A DNA stretch of 64,000 nt from Drosophila persimilis (taxonomy: Eukaryota; Arthropoda; Insecta; Diptera; Drosophilidae): contig NW_020825298.1 of NCBI RefSeq assembly GCF_003286085.1, positions 11,718,001-11,782,000 on the forward strand, in the 5' to 3' direction. Each line of letters opens with the position of its first letter. Position 1 is the first letter of the stretch. A program made the position numbers and the translations under genes. Below the pieces are notes generated by a model, which saw only the letters and a list, made by a program, of their open reading frames with translations, had not been told where the DNA came from and searched no databases. Shown here piece after piece: positions 62,801 through 64,000 of this stretch.

Positions 62801-64000
62801 GACTGCCAACGGTCTTCGTTCAGTTTCAGTCTCAACGATGGGTTCGCTCTGCTCTGACTTCGAATTGTTCAATACAAATTATTGAGTTATTTCTATACCC
62901 ACTTTTTCCACCGGTTAAAGCAACAATCATAGAATTATTATATTAATCCCATGTTTGAGATAGGTAAACATCCGACACAAGCTAGCAGAGACCCTTCGCT
63001 GAGTTTTTAACACCTGAAACATTTATACCTTGCGTTCACAGGCACACACTTGACGAAACGATCTACGAGAGAGAGAGAGCGCAAAGAAACCTATTATCTT
63101 CGTACCATGGTTTCATTCGAAATTTTTACCAACTCAAAAAAATATACCTTGCGCTCACAGGCACACAGAGAGATCCTATTTCTTCGTTCAATCGAGAGAG
63201 ATACTCTCACGACCGCTCTCTCGCTCTCGTTGGTTTGACGCTGATTGAGTTTATTGAGATTTTTTCCACCATAGTCACCATCAAACCTGAAAAAAGTAGT
63301 GTCGAATCCAATGGATTCTGGCACCACTGAAATTCTTTGAAATTTTGACGTCGAAAGCTTCGTTCAGCTTGCGTTACGAGTCTCGCAGCGGTCTCAACAC
63401 TCGCTCGCCTGCGTGTGCTCGCACACAGACACTGCCACAAGGTGCGCACAGATACAGATACAGCTCAACAGCTCCACAGCTCTACAGCTCCGAGTGGAGT
63501 TCAGTTTTCGCCCCACGATCAGACAGAAACAGAGTCTCGAGTCTCGAGTGCAGTGTGTGCTTCGCGTTTCGGTTACGATTTGGGGAACGGAACTCGGACT
63601 CAGATTCGGATTCGTTTACGTTTACGGGTTTGAATTACAAGAGAAAAGCTTTTGCTACCGATTTTTGTTGGTGTGTTTAACTAGTGTGTTGTTTACGAAC
63701 AACCTCCGGCCGAAAATTCCAGATATCGCGCGGACCCGACACAATCAAAGCCCATACAATACAATCCACTACACTACAATCCTACAATACAAAATACAAT
63801 CCCCACAATCCAATAAAATCCAATCCAAAAGTTGGCGCTGGTCAAAATCGAGCCCCAGCAACAGCCCCACCAAGCAAACGGCATTCTTTCGCGCAACAAC
63901 AACAAAAACGTAACCGACTTGAGCGAGAGAGCTGACGTCCGCGCTCTCTTTCCCACTCTCTCTCACTCTAGCGCACACTGCTTTCGCGTGTGTGTGTGTG
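62801..64000 (+). promoter_or_regulatory. Probable promoter and leader of a gene beyond the right edge
   Basis: This last stretch changes character. It has several GAGAG/CTCTC clusters (GAGA-factor sites), an initiator-like GTTCAGTT near 62818, another GTTCAGCTT near 63362, and then a mixed-composition sequence rich in CA/AC words typical of Drosophila 5' UTRs. A 25-base motif is directly repeated at 63024-63048 and 63143-63167. No coding start is convincing before the window ends. Orientation to the plus strand is inferred from the initiator-like words. The gene cannot be named from what is visible. Confidence 0.35.
63024..63167. repeat. Direct repeat of a 25-base motif
   Basis: The 25-base element beginning tataccttgcgttcacagg at 63024-63048 recurs at 63143-63167 with a single T-to-C change, a spacing of 119 bases. 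Both copies are accompanied by GAGAGA clusters. Confidence 0.7.

Noticed and set aside
63413..63913. 166-codon frame at the right edge
   Set aside because: Built from ACAATCC and similar repeats; looks like 5' leader rather than protein.
1..64000. tRNA, rRNA, CRISPR, operon or transposon features
   Set aside because: No B-box-type tRNA core, no repeat-spacer array and no transposase or reverse transcriptase motif was seen. Short non-autonomous elements cannot be excluded without a library search.

Overview
The window is nuclear DNA of a Drosophila-type fly. Several proteins are close to full-length matches of well-known Drosophila genes (al, lwr, RpI135, AP-2alpha, ebi, RpLP1), introns are short with GT-AG ends, and poly(A) signals are canonical. 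The set matches what I know of cytological region 21C in D. melanogaster. Many long simple repeats and modest protein divergence suggest a species outside the melanogaster subgroup, perhaps the obscura group; that last step is a guess. I see no prokaryotic feature, no CRISPR array, no tRNA or rRNA gene and no recognisable transposon.

Layout. Positions 1-25.4 kb are sparse. Their only supported gene is the homeobox gene aristaless (al), coding 10061-12962, with a candidate promoter and leader exon near 2288-2870 and about 7 kb of leader intron. About 12.5 kb of non-coding DNA follow it. At 25.45-26.17 kb lies a small broken gene on the plus strand. From 26.3 to 54.7 kb the DNA is gene-dense: a five-exon myristoylation-signal coiled-coil protein (minus), lwr/Ubc9 (minus), RpI135 (plus), AP-2alpha (minus), ebi (plus), RNase H2 subunit A (minus), RpLP1 (plus), a proteasome-assembly-chaperone-3-like protein (minus), an ARL16-like GTPase (plus) and BBS8/TTC8 (minus). 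The last 9 kb are again non-coding, ending in a GAGA-rich region that looks like the promoter and leader of a gene beyond the right edge.

How the genes relate. This is a eukaryotic housekeeping cluster, not an operon. Genes alternate in divergent pairs (AP-2alpha/ebi, RNaseH2A/RpLP1, PSMG3-like/ARL16-like) and convergent pairs (RpI135/AP-2alpha, ebi/RNaseH2A, RpLP1/PSMG3-like, ARL16-like/BBS8). Functional themes recur: ribosome production (RpI135, RpLP1), SUMO conjugation (lwr, with SUMO-acceptor-like motifs in Ebi), and cilia (ARL16-like beside BBS8, each with an RFX X-box-like palindrome upstream).

I did not find an obviously new biological system. The items most worth a second look are the repeat-bearing coiled-coil protein, the broken gene at 25.7-26.2 kb, the X-box candidates at the ciliary pair, and the CRE cluster upstream of ebi. 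Exon borders were worked out by hand from splice signals and reading-frame continuity; no alignment was run.
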